From Azorinus chamasolen (taxonomy: Eukaryota; Mollusca; Bivalvia; Cardiida; Solecurtidae), in contig OY755241.1 in the NCBI GenBank assembly GCA_963576725.1, forward strand, positions 2,852,001 through 2,916,000: a DNA stretch of 64,000 nucleotides, in the 5' to 3' direction. This document shows, piece by piece, positions 11,301 through 21,923 of this stretch. The notes under the pieces are model-generated. The model did not search any database. It saw only the letters and a program-made list of their open reading frames with translations, and was not told the DNA's origin. Both the position numbers and the translations under genes were made by a program. Numbering within the stretch: position 1 is the first letter of the stretch; each line of letters starts with the position of its first letter.

Positions 11301-11592
11301 TTTCTCATTTCATGTGAGCAGCATGCATCTTTGTGTACTAAAGCGTTATTTTTTTCCCCAGAAACTGCCCGTGGTACATTATACCTTAATCAACAGTCCT
11401 CTTCCCTGGCAATGTTTTCCCCAATCTCTCAGGAGAAAATTATTGGGTGTGACAATAGCAGAGGCAGTCTACCATTCATAAAATAGCTGGAATTGTCATC
11501 GTACAGTAATTGCCAAGAGTAAATTTCTGCTAATTATATACAATTATTACTTGATGCAGTGACTTGATCCAATTAGATCCTGTTCAGCTTAA

Positions 11593-11830
11593 CCCTTTCC
11601 CTGTTCTGTGTTTATTCAAAATTTCAATACCTACTGAATATTCATTGCCAAAATAGTTATAATGAAATATGGAAGATGAAACATTGTAGCCATTTTAGAA
11701 AGTAAAGAAACAGATCTTTCAAATTCCATTGGCAAAGAGAGCAGACCCTGATAAGACATCTCCTATAGGAGCCGATCCGATCTGGGTCTACTCTGTTTGC
11801 AAAAGTGTGAATTTATATGAAGGATAAGGA
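11593..11830 (-). mobile_element. Family A (FGGAATATTC subtype) TTAA-MITE
   Basis: Flanked by TTAA (11589-11592, 11831-11834). It begins CCCTTTCCCTGTTCTGTG, contains ACCTACTGAATATTCATTG and AAAGTAAAGAAACAGATC, then a partly decayed hairpin (CATCTCCTATAGGAGCC). Confidence 0.85.
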
Positions 11831-11907
11831 TTAATGTCAACTTATAAAACAACTGTAATTCTTGAATCTAAATTTGTATAAAAATAACATCAAACCTTAA
11901 TGTAACT

Positions 11908-12086
11908 TAATAAATACACTTTTCTACACCTTGGCAAACAGTAAAACCAGATCAGAATAATGGCTCCTATACAGGAGCTGTCTGATCAGGGTCTGCTGTT
12001 TGCTTATGGTCCAATATAGATATGATTCTACAGTTTCTTCCTGGGCCAAAACTTCCGATGTCTATGTACTATTATAATAATAGTTA
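11908..12086 (+). mobile_element. Family A, both ends degraded
   Basis: TTGGCAAACAGTAAAACCAG leads into a hairpin with an enlarged loop (GGCTCCTATACAGGAGCTG), then TGCTTATGGTCCAATATAGA and CTATTATAATAATAGTTAAT. Confidence 0.6.
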
Positions 12087-12094
12087 ATCAAAGC

Positions 12095-12463
12095 GCTGAA
12101 ATCATTGAAAGACTGACTGAAAAGTAACCCCCCCAAACACACACACACACCCTGGCAGTCATGTTTTTTGAGATATCAACATCATTTTAGAAATTTTGGC
12201 ACAGTTTTATCAGAGGACTACTTCTGTCAAGTATCATTCAAATCTGACCCCTCGGTTTGGAAAATATTTCTTAAGATTTTTCTTTTTGTTGCCATGGCAA
12301 CCAGAGTTCTTTATGGATCAGGAATCTTTTAGCAATTCTGATAGAGCTTCATACCAAGATAATTTATCTGGACTTTGGTTACATTCTGTGGTTTGAGAGG
12401 AGATGTTGTTTAAAGCAATTGCCGACGAACAGGTGGACAGACAGACGGATGGATGGACTGACC
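12095..12463 (+). repeat. Dispersed repeat hosting the hAT-like insertion
   Basis: It includes a short CA run (12142-12155), TTTTTGAGATATCAACATCA, TTGTTGCCATGGCAACCAGA and a GGACAGACAGACGGATGGAT tract. It resumes at 13604 as CCCTTGGAAACATGGGTGAT. The segment 12456-12463 is duplicated at 13596-13603 by the insertion. Confidence 0.6.
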
Positions 12464-12530
12464 CACTGGCACTTGATCGAAAAAGACTATAGTTTATTTA
12501 TAGCAACTAGTACATTAATACATTACAATC

Positions 12531-12651
12531 ATGGTGCGGCAACAGATTCTCCCCCTGTTCCGTTCTGGCGGAAATTTCCGATATAAAACGCAGATCAGCG
12601 CAAAATCTACTCAGCGGTCGGGAAGGAAAGACATTTATCTCTGTAGAAACG
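12531..12651 (+). other. Exon-like ORF with splice donor in the left arm of the foldback
   Basis: ATG at 12531 opens 40 codons beginning MVRQQILPLF and ending IYLCRNG, followed at once by a consensus donor GGTAAGT (GT at 12652). The inverted arm carries the same arrangement on the minus strand (13537 to 13417). Both copies remain open, yet about 8 of 41 residues differ, so the evidence for protein selection is weak. It may be a captured first exon or a chance ORF in the arm. I do not recognise the peptide. Confidence 0.3.
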
Positions 12652-13416
12652 GTAAGTTCTTGTCCATAAACAAGCCTCTATCGAAAATATTTGATAATAT
12701 TTGGATAGTGTTGAAAATGGTGTTTGATTTTGTCGCCGTTTTCATTCCTTGTCAACTTCCGGTTTGAGCGACCTTCAACTGTCTCGGTTGAAACGGGAGT
12801 TTTCAATGGACAAATCAGAAAGGTGTGTCAAGCGTTGTTGTTCCTGCGGCTTGTCACATATTTGTCTTTAAAATGCAAATCTTGGCAATAAGGCCACAAT
12901 CTTGTGGTTACTGGTCATTATGATGATGCTAGTGATGGATGATGATGCAATTGGGCCATGTCCTTCAGAATGTTTTGGGAACAGATATTTTGTTATTGGA
13001 TGAAGTTTCAATGTTATCAAAGAAAGACGCGCTCATGACGTCATTTGGTGATGTCATGACATTTTAAGTAACAAACCATGATGCTGGATCAACACTGTTC
13101 TCTTTCATTTTTTGGCTGAATGCATGTAACAAAAATGTGACGTGTATTTTGACATGACAATTTTTGAAAAAGGCCCTTAGTGGTCAAACTCAGAGTTATT
13201 CAAGTATTTATGTTTACATGTAGCACTTCGAGCAGACAGTCGAAATAACCGGGTCATTGTCAACCAATCAAATGGCTCGTAACATTTTCTCGGGGTCAGA
13301 GGAGATCACAGGAAATTAACACGGAATGAAAGTCCTGACAAATCAACTCCGTCAATTTCTCCCTGAAATATCATCAAATAGCTTCGATAGAGGTTTGTTA
13401 ATGGACAAGAACTTAC

Positions 13417-13537
13417 CGTTTCTACAGAGATAAATGTCTTTTCTTCCCGGCCGCTGAGTAGATTTCGTGTTGATTTGCGTTTTATATCGGAAATTTACGC
13501 CGGTACAAAACAATGGGTGAATCGGCTGCCGCACCAT
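13417..13537 (-). other. Inverted copy of the exon-like ORF with donor
   Basis: It begins MVRQPIHPLF and ends IYLCRNG, then GGTAAGTTC on the minus strand (GT at 13416-13415). It is the partner of 12531-12651. Differences include L7H, R11C and S29P relative to that copy. Confidence 0.3.
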
Positions 13538-13830
13538 GTATATGATATAACTATTATATTACACAACTATAGTCTGTTTCTATCAAGTGCCAGTGGACTG
13601 ACCCCCTTGGAAACATGGGTGATAGTTGAGATGATACTAAGAAAATAAAAATATGTTTTTCTATTCAACTGTAAATTACCACATCAGCATGACAACTGCA
13701 AAGCATTTCATGCCACAATTTGCCATAAAGTTGCACAGAAAAAGTAGTATGCAATGTAAACACTAAAGTTACTAGCCCTTTCAGTAGAACCTGTCTTAAT
13801 AGACCATAATTTATTGAACACAGGAGTTTT

Positions 13831-14984
13831 AACAAGAGGGCCAGAATGGCCCTGAAGCGCTCACCAGACAATCAGAGGAGAAGATTTTCAAAGTTTTAAC
13901 TATATGTTTCTATAGAAAACTAGCCTGCCCCTGGGGCTGGGCTAATTTTGACCCAAGAGGCACAATTTATATAACTTTTGTAGAGAACTGGACATGGTGC
14001 TATGTGCCAAATATGAAAGCTGTAAACCTTCCAGTTTCAGAGAAAAAGATTTTCAAAGTTTTCACTATATCGCAGGCATATCGCAGTACAGGAGCAGATC
14101 GACAGTTCCGCTTCAAATAGTAGCTAAGTGGTATTTTGCTGTACTGAAAATATGCGATTAGGCAATGGATCCGCCTATGGTGTAGTAATACACAACAAGA
14201 GGCCATTGTGATAAATAGAACGTTTGCTCCATAGGAGTAAATGCTCTATTTATCACAATGGTTTCAAATCTACACAATTCTGAAATTTTCCAAGAGGTAG
14301 GATCTGTAAATAGCCTATGAGTGAATGGGTTAAAAACAGTGTGAACAAACAGACACTAATTCTGAAGCAGACACCTTTATAGAGTTTTGACCAGGAACTT
14401 GCCCTCCCCAGTGATTACGTAACACAGATGGAGTATCTGCAGTCCTTCTATAGCTCAGAGGAACCTTTATAGTGTAAAAGTAAAATTTAAAGTATAACCA
14501 ACAGGGCAGGGCCAATTTTAACCTCAGCACTATGATATTAACCAATGTCAATATAACCTCAGAACTATGATATTAACCAATGTCAATAAGGTATACTAAG
14601 TAAATCTATACACCAAATATCTAAGCTCTGTGACATGTAGTTTTTGACAAGAAGATTTTTGAAGTTTTCCCCATGCCTAACCTAAGTGAGCCCAGCATTC
14701 TGCTACTTGTACAGAAAACAACAGTCAGCTAGAGAAAAATGGCCACCCCTGGGACTGTGGTGGGGCCAATTTTGACTCCAGAGACATAATTTATATAACT
14801 TTTGTAGAGGACCTATAGGTGATGCTATGTGCCAAAGATGAAAGCTGAGAACCCTGTAGATTCAGAGGAGAAGACTTTTAAAGGTTCAAATTGTTGACGA
14901 CGCACGACAAACGCCGACAGACAACAGACATCAGGTGATCACAAAAGCTCACCCTGAGCACTTTGTGCTCTGGTGAGCTAAAAA
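13831..14984 (+). repeat. AACAAGAGGGCC...GTGAGCTAAAAA element, second copy, rearranged
   Basis: It starts AACAAGAGGGCCAGAATGGC and ends CTCTGGTGAGCTAAAAATG. Only two or three of the 166-bp units remain. The middle holds unrelated sequence, including a family B fragment (14203-14332) and two short direct repeats of AACCTCAGNACTATGATATT near 14520 and 14557. Confidence 0.7.
14203..14332 (-). mobile_element. Family B fragment
   Basis: The hairpin AGGCCATTGTGATAAATAGA...TCTATTTATCACAATGG and the end CTATGAGTGAATGGGTTAA are present. The outer part on the left is missing. Confidence 0.7.
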
Positions 14985-15058
14985 TGTTAAATCGGGTCTG
15001 GGTCTAAACTGGGTCTAAACAGGTCTTGCATACAATGTACTTGTTTTCCACACTTTAA

Positions 15059-15277
15059 CCCATTTGCTCCCAGTGGATTCTTCCATGCTTATATATTGGA
15101 TTAGTCTATCTTTTATCTAAGGGATGTCTGGTCTAAATTTTCATTTTTGTTTTGTTTTATATTGAATTTCCTATCAGCAAACAGTGTAGACTCTGATCAG
15201 ATGCCGCATTATGCGGCGTCTGATCAGTCTACACTGTTTGCCTATGTCCCATATATGGGATCGTGGGAGCAAATGGA
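15059..15277 (+). mobile_element. Family H TTAA-MITE with an unusual hairpin centre
   Basis: It begins CCCATTTGCTCCCAG and ends TGGGAGCAAATGG, with TTAA at 15055-15058 and 15278-15281. The hairpin uses the same outer arms as family A (GCAAACAGTGTAGACTCTGA) but its centre is GATGCCGCATTATGCGGCGTC instead of the GCTCC palindrome. It is the only copy seen here. Confidence 0.8.
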
Positions 15278-15344
15278 TTAACAGCTACCATATTATTTCT
15301 GATAAATGTCACATCTCTAATGAACGTAATTTTTTTTAAAGGAG

Positions 15345-15462
15345 CTTCTTGTATTTTGACCACAGTAGGTTACTTAATGCAGAATGAAAGACATGCATTA
15401 AGCTCATGGGGAAGCTTTCTGCATTGCTTTCAATCTGCATTAAGCTATCACCTGTATTTTGT
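15345..15462. mobile_element. Family E core fragment
   Basis: GGTTACTTAATGCAGAATGA pairs with TCAATCTGCATTAAGCTATC around AAGCTCATGGGGAAGCTT. The outer ends are degraded. Confidence 0.6.
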
Positions 15463-15485
15463 AAGACCTATATTTATTTGTTTAA

Positions 15486-15727
15486 CCCTTTACTCCATAC
15501 ATATGCCTTTCTACGCCTTTGCAAACAGAGCAGACTCAGATCAGATGGCTCCTGTAGGAGCCATCTGATCTGAGTCTGCTCTGTTTGCTTATGAAAACAA
15601 TACAGATATGGTTGTACAGTTTCTGGCATTGCCAACATTTTCAGTGTTCACCTGCCAGCGTAAAAAAATAAAAAATAATATTCATAACATCATTATTTCT
15701 TACATGAATATTCATGGAGTAAAGTGT
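15486..15727 (+). mobile_element. Family A TTAA-MITE with a perfect hairpin
   Basis: It begins CCCTTTACTCCATAC after TTAA and ends GGAGTAAAGTG. The hairpin arms are perfectly complementary over about 31 nt on each side of TGTA. They include a private change: GACTCAGATC in the left arm is matched by GATCTGAGTC in the right, where most copies have GACCCAGATC. Confidence 0.85.
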
Positions 15728-16115
15728 TATTGGCTGCGGCCACCCTTTGACAGAAATTCCAAATGACCATGAATTACTGCGAGAATAGTTTTTAGATTTA
15801 CACTCCAGAACAATAATTACAGCTGCAATATTTTTCACTGTGCTCACTAAGTCTCACTAATGCCCCAGAACTCGGTAATATTTGATGTGCTGTTAACATT
15901 ATGTAGGTCTGCTGCAATTCTAAAACTATGTTTTTCTTCCATATCTTTTAAACAACAAAATTATTAATGTCAGAGTGATACAGTTTGGACCCTGATGAGG
16001 TGCTAAGTTACTATGCATCTCATCTGTTTGCAAAGGTTATTTATTATAAATACTAACAACCTAAGCAATAGCAGCTGGAAAAAGACATATCTGTTTAGAG
16101 GAACAGTTGCTTATA

Positions 16116-17413
16116 CGAGGGTCATGCAAAAAGTTCTGTCATTGGGTTCAGATTTCTTAAGTGATACGTGTAATTAAAAAATATTTTTATTACAAACCTT
16201 CGAAGTATTCCCCCTTTGTAACCTTTTTACCCAGTCTCGAGAAGCGAAAAAATAGTCTTTTTTAGGAATCTGTTGGAGACACTGATAGATAGCGCTGCCA
16301 GACATTTTTTTATTCAGGCTAGGAAATAAGAAAAAAGTCACAGGGTCTCATGTCAGGTGAATAAGGTGGATGGTTTACAACTTTGACATTTTCAGAAGCC
16401 AGAAAAGACTTAACAGCCTCGCACTTGTGAGAGGAGGCATTATCATGTATAAGATGGACACCTGCCCATCCTTTGCATGGACGTTTCTTATTGTAAAAAT
16501 CTTTGACTTTCTTTAGTACAGAGTTCTTGTAGAATTGTCCAGTGACTGTACGACCAGATGGGCAAGGCACTTGAACGACTGGCCCACTTGAATTAAAGAA
16601 TATTGCGTACAACATCTTTTTTGAACTTATGGTTCTCTTGGCAATACATGGACGTTTCTGATCTTTTCGCTTCCATTGCTTATTATCAGTCCTTCTCTGT
16701 GGCTCAAACATGTGCACCCAGGTTTCGTCACCTGTAAGCAAGTTAGAAATAACCCGACTATCACAACCTTTGTATGTTTTCAAAAGTTCCCGGGCACATT
16801 TAAGGCGTTGTTTCTTTTGTTCGTCAGTGAGCAAATGAGGTACCCACCTAGCGCAAACCTTTCTCAGGTCCAAACGCTTTTTCAGAATTGTTTACACACT
16901 GCCTTCTGATATGCCAGTACAACTAGCTATATCTTTCACAGACAATCGCACATCCTGCTCGACCACAACCTTTACAGCAGCGATGTTTGCCTTACTAACA
17001 GAGGTTTTAGGTCTACCAGGACGGGTGTCATCTTCAACAGATAATTTCCCAGCTTTAAAAGCCTTGACCCACCTAAAAACTGTGCGTATTGAAATGGCAT
17101 TAGGTCCATATATACCACACAATTCTTCAAATATCTGCTTTGAATCTATATCAAGCCTAATGCGACATTTGATATAGCTACGAATTTCAGCCTTTTTGTC
17201 CATTTTACATTGAGACACGTAAATTGGTCAGTGTATATGACTGCATGTATTTCAATTTGAAAAAACTCTGTCATTTGTAAAGCAATTTGCACGGAATAAA
17301 TGGATATCGTTAGATAGTGAACACACTATTCAGGTGCAGTGAAGCGTTTTAAAATATACATGGTTTAAAACTACGGAAACCCGTTAGTGACAGAACTTTT
17401 TGCAGGACCCTCG
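16116..17413 (-). mobile_element. mariner element 2 (DD34D), about 1.30 kb, almost intact
   Basis: The inverted ends start CGAGGGTCATGCAAAAAGTT (left) and finish AACTTTTTGCAGGACCCTCG (right), flanked by TA at 16114-16115 and 17414-17415. The sequence differs clearly from element 1, so it belongs to a separate mariner lineage. Confidence 0.93.
16180..17218 (-). pseudogene. mariner transposase with one stop codon and one frameshift
   Basis: It reads from ATG at 17218 on the minus strand. N-terminal helix-turn-helix region: FRWVKAFKAGKLSVEDD, then GRPKTSVSK. A TAA at 16892-16894 interrupts the frame after about 108 codons, and the same frame then continues through ARWVPHLLTDEQ, TGDETWVHMFEP (first Asp present), LIHDNASSH (second) and YSPDMRPCDFF (third). 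The spacing from second to third Asp is 34 residues. Just after the third Asp, a run of six T (five would keep frame) shifts the frame. The shifted frame continues as about 45 plausible residues, including a GSAIYQCLQQ motif. All catalytic residues survive, so it died recently compared with element 1. Confidence 0.92.
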
Positions 17414-17415
17414 TA

Positions 17416-17659
17416 TCAGAATGTTTTACACAGCCATTTTACACTTGCCTAAAACCTTGCTTGTTGGTTATTATAGTTATAGTTTTAGTTAGTGACCTGA
17501 GTGTACTTTTTATGTGTTTGTAAAAATTACTAAAACCCGGACTTTATTACCGAGAAACAAAGTAAATAATTGCCCCCAAAACAACATGTGCTATATTCTT
17601 ATTAATAGCACTCCTTATTTTATTCATTGTTAGTTTGTTTATAAAGCTTCTCCTTGGTT
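17416..17659. other. No feature recognised
   Basis: AT-rich sequence between mariner 2 and a family A element. No ORF, hairpin core or repeat unit was recognised. Confidence 0.5.
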
Positions 17660-17881
17660 TGTTTATTTTCTAAATTTCAATATCTATTAAATATTCATGA
17701 ACAAAATCGCTATAATAAAATATGGAAGGTCACCAGGAACAATATAGCCATTTTAGAAAGTAATAAAGAAACAGATCTATCAAATTCCATTAGCCTGGTC
17801 AGTCGCCTCCTATATGAGCCATCTGACCTGGGTCTACTCTGTTTGCAAATGTGTGAAAAAGCGTTAATATGAAGGAATGGG
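17660..17881 (-). mobile_element. Family A, hairpin partly deleted
   Basis: AATATCTATTAAATATTCAT, TATGGAAGGTCACC and AAAGAAACAGATCTATC identify the subtype. The left hairpin arm is shortened (CATTAGCCTGGTCAGTCGCC). It ends GAAGGAATGGGTTAA. Confidence 0.7.
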
Positions 17882-17934
17882 TTAAGTAAGTCAGTATATT
17901 ATCAAAGATGGAGAGTTTATTATGGAAGATATGG

Positions 17935-18566
17935 TATCTATTGTAATGAGGAGAATATAGTAATTAGCCTAATAAGGAGAATATGGTAAATTATCCTAAT
18001 AAGGGAAACAAATCATGGCAATTATCCTAATTAGGAGAATATATTGTTAACAAGATGTGTTTGTGAAACACTATGCCCCCTCATATATTTGACCTCTGAC
18101 CTTGAAGGATGACCTTGACCTTGACATGTCACCCCTCAAAATGTGCAGCCTCATGAGATACACAAGCATGCCAAATATCAAGTCTCTATCTCTACTGGTC
18201 CAAAAGTTATGGCCAATGTTAAAGTTGGCGATTTGACCCATATATTTGACCTCTGACCTTGAAGGATGACCTTGACCTTGACACGGCACCCCTCAAAATG
18301 TGCGGCTTTATGAGATACATATGTATGCCAAATATCAAGTCTCTATCTATACTGGCTCAAAAGTTATGACCAATGTTAAAGTTGCTGACAAACAAACAGA
18401 CAAACAGACAGACAGGGCAAAAACAATATGCCCCCGACTATCGTCAATGGGGGCATAAAAATTCCTAATAGAGAGAATGCATGTGGTAAAATTATCCTAA
18501 TAGGGAGAACATGTTTATTACGTAATTATCTTAATAAGGAGGATATGGTAATCATCCTAATAGGGA
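17935..18566. repeat. Degenerate minisatellite (about 22-25 bp), interrupted by a dispersed element
   Basis: Motifs of the form TATCCTAATAAGGAGAATATGG recur at 17935-18045 and again at 18463-18560. The dispersed element 18046-18462 lies between the two parts. Confidence 0.6.
18046..18462 (+). repeat. Dispersed element ATGCCCCC...GGGGGCATAAAA with two internal units
   Basis: It starts AACAAGATGTGTTTGTGAAA and ends TCGTCAATGGGGGCATAAAA. Two 160-bp units start with CATATATTTGACCTCTGACC (about 18079 and 18239). CAAACAGACAGACAGGGC precedes the end. Its architecture matches the 1-960 element. Confidence 0.8.
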
Positions 18567-18567
18567 G

Positions 18568-18792
18568 CTGAGGTCCAGATAAGATGCATAAATTAAAACA
18601 TTTTCAGGAATAAAGATGCATAAATTAAAACATTTTCAGGAATAATTTGTCTATTTCTCCACCAAACCCTATGGTTTGATCACTCTTTAGAATCGTCTCT
18701 TTGAGACAATTCTAAAAAGTTGTCACAATGTAGGGTTTGGTGGAGAAATGATGAATTTAGTATCTGGGTATGTAGTGTTATCTGTAGCTTTG
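18568..18792 (+). mobile_element. Family D hairpin element
   Basis: It starts GAGGTCCAGATAAGATGC and has a duplicated segment (AAGATGCATAAATTAAAACA twice). The hairpin pairs CACTCTTTAGAATCGTCTC with GAGACAATTCTAAAAAGTTG. It ends near TTATCTGTAGCTTTG. Confidence 0.7.
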
Positions 18793-18942
18793 CACACCAA
18801 AGCAGAGAGAAGAGCGAGCATGTTAAAATTAGGATCAATACGGTATATGTATGCTAATGTAGCCAATGGCACAAACGTATGCGATTGTTTTCTTGAAGTG
18901 ACTGTGGGAAACAACAATTATCCTAGAGTGCAAAGTGTTTAA

Positions 18943-19135
18943 CCCTATCAATGCTGTCAGAATATATACTCAAAGGAAATGGCCTGTCTGTGTTTAACTA
19001 TAGTGTCCATTCAGTATGAAAGGCTTCAATTTGCTGGTGGAATCTGAATGATGAACAGTGTAGCTCCTGATCAGAGGGCTCCTCTAGGTAAGCTCTCGGA
19101 TCTGGGTCTACACTGATTGTAAATGATAAATCATT
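18943..19135 (-). mobile_element. Family G TTAA-MITE, diverged
   Basis: It begins CCCTATCAATGCTGTCAG after TTAA. It contains GTCCATTCAGTATGAAAGG and a core AACAGTGTAGCTCCTGATCA...TCTGGGTCTACACTG. The right end is unclear. Confidence 0.55.
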
Positions 19136-19144
19136 ATGTCCATT

Positions 19145-19383
19145 CAAAGATAAATGCGTTTTAACGCATTTGCAAACAAAGTACTAAGACCCAGATCAGG
19201 TGACTCCTAGACGTGCCGTCTGATCAGGGTCTGTGCTGTTTGTTAATGGAATTCGATAGATGTGTTTCTTTTATTGTCTAAAATGGGTGCAATGTTCCAC
19301 CTTCCATTTTTCATGATAACTATTTTGTCCATGAATATTCAGTAGCTACTGAATTTTGGAATAAACATAGAACAGGGAAAGGG
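19145..19383 (+). mobile_element. Family A TTAA-MITE
   Basis: TTTTAACGCATTTGCAAACA leads into a decayed hairpin (GACTCCTAGACGTGCCGTC), then TTCCACCTTCCATTTTTCAT, TGAATATTCAGTAGCTACTG and the end GAACAGGGAAAGGGTTAA. The left terminus is degraded. Confidence 0.75.
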
Positions 19384-19573
19384 TTAATGTTTGCAAAACA
19401 ATAGTTGAATTCCAGTGAAATTAGCCCAACAATACATTAGAGAATGAATGGTACCTGAGAGACTCATGCTAGTTCCCATGAGAACAATCGCCTAACAGTT
19501 TTATGTAAGTTGGTTAGTTGGTTGGTTGGTTTTTGCCAGTTTACAGTTTTTTTCTGCATCCTCATTTACCTCA

Positions 19574-19704
19574 TCGTTTGATTGGTCAGATTTGAGTTCT
19601 GAAGCTTTTGATTGGTCAGATTTGAGCCAGAGGCTCAAATCTGACCAATCAAAAACTTGAGAACAAACTCAGACTGAACTAAAAGTTTTATAAGCATGGA
19701 CCCA
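19574..19704 (+). mobile_element. Family F palindromic element
   Basis: GATTGGTCAGATTTGAGCC, AGAG, then the complement make a short-loop hairpin with a direct duplicate upstream. It ends CTCAGACTGAACTAAAAG, TTTTATAAGCATGGACCC. The outer left end is absent. Confidence 0.7.
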
Positions 19705-19970
19705 GTTGTAGAGGAGAACATCCCCTTCCTCCTCTCATGTATGCCTGTGTATAATGAAACAATTAGCAATGTTTCAAGCACCGCACAGCTCCCAGGTAAA
19801 ACCACCAACCTACTGTAAGTCACTTGGAAGACTACCTCACATGAACAATTCAAAGTGGCCAACCATGATTCTAACATACCATGGTGAGGGGCTAATTGAT
19901 GTCAAGTCAATAACTATCAGAAATGAAATATTTAAACAGGGGAAACAGAGCCACAGGTAAATGTGTGTAC

Positions 19971-20027
19971 TCAAATATTAAAATCGCCATTTCTCCACCA
20001 AACCCCATGTTATGACTACTACAAAGG
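19971..20027 (-). mobile_element. Family D fragment
   Basis: GCCATTTCTCCACCAAACCC and ATGTTATGACTACT match the family D end. The hairpin is lost at the junction with the repeat beginning near 20030. Confidence 0.5.
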
Positions 20028-20029
20028 AG

Positions 20030-21052
20030 CCATCTTCTTGACCTAAGGGAACAATATTATAGTGGATCATGAGCATTGGTTCTGGAGAACAAGATTTTCA
20101 AAGAGTTAGAATATAGATTTTATCAAGACAATCATTCTGACCAATGAAGATTGGGCTAAAACAATGTGACTTCTAGAATGAGTTTTCTAAGATTTGATCT
20201 AGTGATCTACTTTTTGATCCCACCCGACCATGATCAAACTCAATCTTGATATCATCAAGACAACATTCTGAGTAGGTTTGAGGAAGATTGGGCTAAAAAT
20301 GTGATCACTGGAGTGTTAACAAGATTTTTCTATATGACATAGTGACCTACTTTTTGGACCCACTTAACCCACTTTCAAACTCGTCCAAGATTCTATCAAG
20401 ACAATCATTCTGACTAAGTTTCATGAAAACTGGATTAATAATGTAACCTCTAGCGTGTTCACAAGGTTTTCTTTCCATTTGACCTAAAGACCTAGTTTTT
20501 TTACCCACGTGACCCACTTTCAAACTTGTCCAAGATTTTATCAAGACAATCATTCTGACTAAGTTTCATGAAGATTGAACATAAATGTGACTTCCAGGAT
20601 GTTCACAAGGTTTTTCTACTATTTGACCTAGTTTTTGACCCCATGTGACCCACTTTCAAACGCATCTAAGATTCTATCAAGACAATCATTCCGACTATGT
20701 TTCATGAAGATTGGACAAAAAAATGAGACCTAGAGTGTTCACAAGGAACTCGTCCGAGATTTTATCTGGACAATCATTCTGACAAAGTTTCAGGAAGAAT
20801 GGGCTGAAAATGTGACCTCTAAATTGTTCACAAGGTTATATGTCCTAGTGAACTAGTTTTTTACCCCACATAACCCACTTTCGAACTCGTCCAAGATTTT
20901 ATCGAGACAGTCATTCTGATACAGTTTCATGAAGATTGGACTTAAAAATTGTGACCACTGGTGTTCACAAGCAAATTGTTGACGTCAGATGTCAGACATT
21001 CAAGTCTCCCAAAAGCTCATCCTGAGCTATGCTTAGGTGAGCTAAAAATTAA
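20030..21052 (+). repeat. Dispersed element of about 125-bp internal tandem units ending GGTGAGCTAAAAA
   Basis: Units repeat TGACCTAGTNACCTA, GACCCACTTTCAAACTCGTC, AAGATTTTATCAAGACAATC and GTTTCATGAAGATTGG about seven to eight times with heavy divergence. It ends GCTCATCCTGAGC then TTAGGTGAGCTAAAAA, very like the end of the AGGGCC elements. ORFs inside are repeat artefacts. Confidence 0.75.
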
Positions 21053-21058
21053 TCTTAT

Positions 21059-21112
21059 GAATATTCATGCTGTAATTATTTCTTACATGAATATTCATGG
21101 AGTAAAATGTTA
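21059..21112 (+). mobile_element. Family A right-end fragment
   Basis: It reads ATGAATATTCATGCTGTAAT, TATTTCTTACATGAATATTC and ends GGAGTAAAATGTTAA. The hairpin is absent. Confidence 0.6.
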
Positions 21113-21164
21113 AACAAATCCCTGAGTATTCACGGTAAGCTGGACCAGTTGGAATTTTAGTCCA

Positions 21165-21326
21165 TTTGAAAAGTAGCATTTCCCTCATATAAACGTCTTT
21201 TCACGCATTTGCAAACAGAGTAGACCCAGATCAGATGGCCCCCAGACAATGTTCCACCTTCCACATTTCTTTGTACCTATTTTGTTAATGAATACTCTTT
21301 GTTCTAAATACAGAACAGGGAAAGAG
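21165..21326 (+). mobile_element. Family A with the right hairpin arm deleted
   Basis: TTCCCTCATATAAACGTC and the left arm run to CAGATCAGATGGCC, then jump to CAGACAATGTTCCACCTTCC. One breakpoint falls at the hairpin centre. It ends GAACAGGGAAAGAGTTAA. Confidence 0.75.
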
Positions 21327-21354
21327 TTAATCACCTTCATAGCCATCGACTTAA

Positions 21355-21602
21355 CCATTTCCCCGGTGTTGCATATTCATGTAAGAAATAATGACATCAT
21401 GAATATTAATCAGATCATTATTTTGTATAAAGGCATGTGATCATAGGGCATTTTGGCTCAGACAGAAACTATAGAATCTATATTATATAATAAGGAAACA
21501 GAGCAAACCCTGATCAGACAGCTCCTAAGGCTATAGAGGCCATCTGATATGGGTCTACTCTGTTTGCAAATGTGTGAAAAGGCGTTTATATGAGGGAAAG
21601 GG
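21355..21602 (-). mobile_element. Family A TTAA-MITE
   Basis: TTAA at 21351-21354 and 21603-21606. The hairpin centre has an expanded loop (GCTCCTAAGGCTATAGAGGC). It ends ATATGAGGGAAAGGG. Confidence 0.8.
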
Positions 21603-21923
21603 TTAATCAAAAACATTGTTCCTACTAGACACATTAATGTGGAATTCATGCACATTTCAAAAAAGGTAATGCATTTCCTTTCATCATAGTGTAATGTACT
21701 GTTTGTTTGTTAAAATGCAAAATTCTGCAATAAATTTGATGCATTTTGTAAACAAACTTCCATTGTACGCATTGGCTTAAATGTTATGCACTATTCAGTG
21801 GGGTGAAAACCAAGATCTGTGATATAAATATTCATAATAATATTGTTATATTACGTATTCTGGTGATTGCAGGTAATTACAGGGTCCTTTAAATGTAACA
21901 GCATAGTGCGGTACTAAACTTAA

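Larger units (their letters stand above)
12464..13595. mobile_element. hAT-like foldback element with about 235-bp inverted arms
   Basis: It runs from CACTGGCACTTGAT to ATCAAGTGCCAGTG and is flanked by an exact 8-bp duplication, GACTGACC (12456-12463 and 13596-13603). Eight-bp duplications with CA...TG ends fit hAT. The arms are 12464-12702 and 13363-13595. The interior has no transposase. Part of it (13113-13213) is one arm of the separate palindrome at 62927-63156. Confidence 0.8.
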
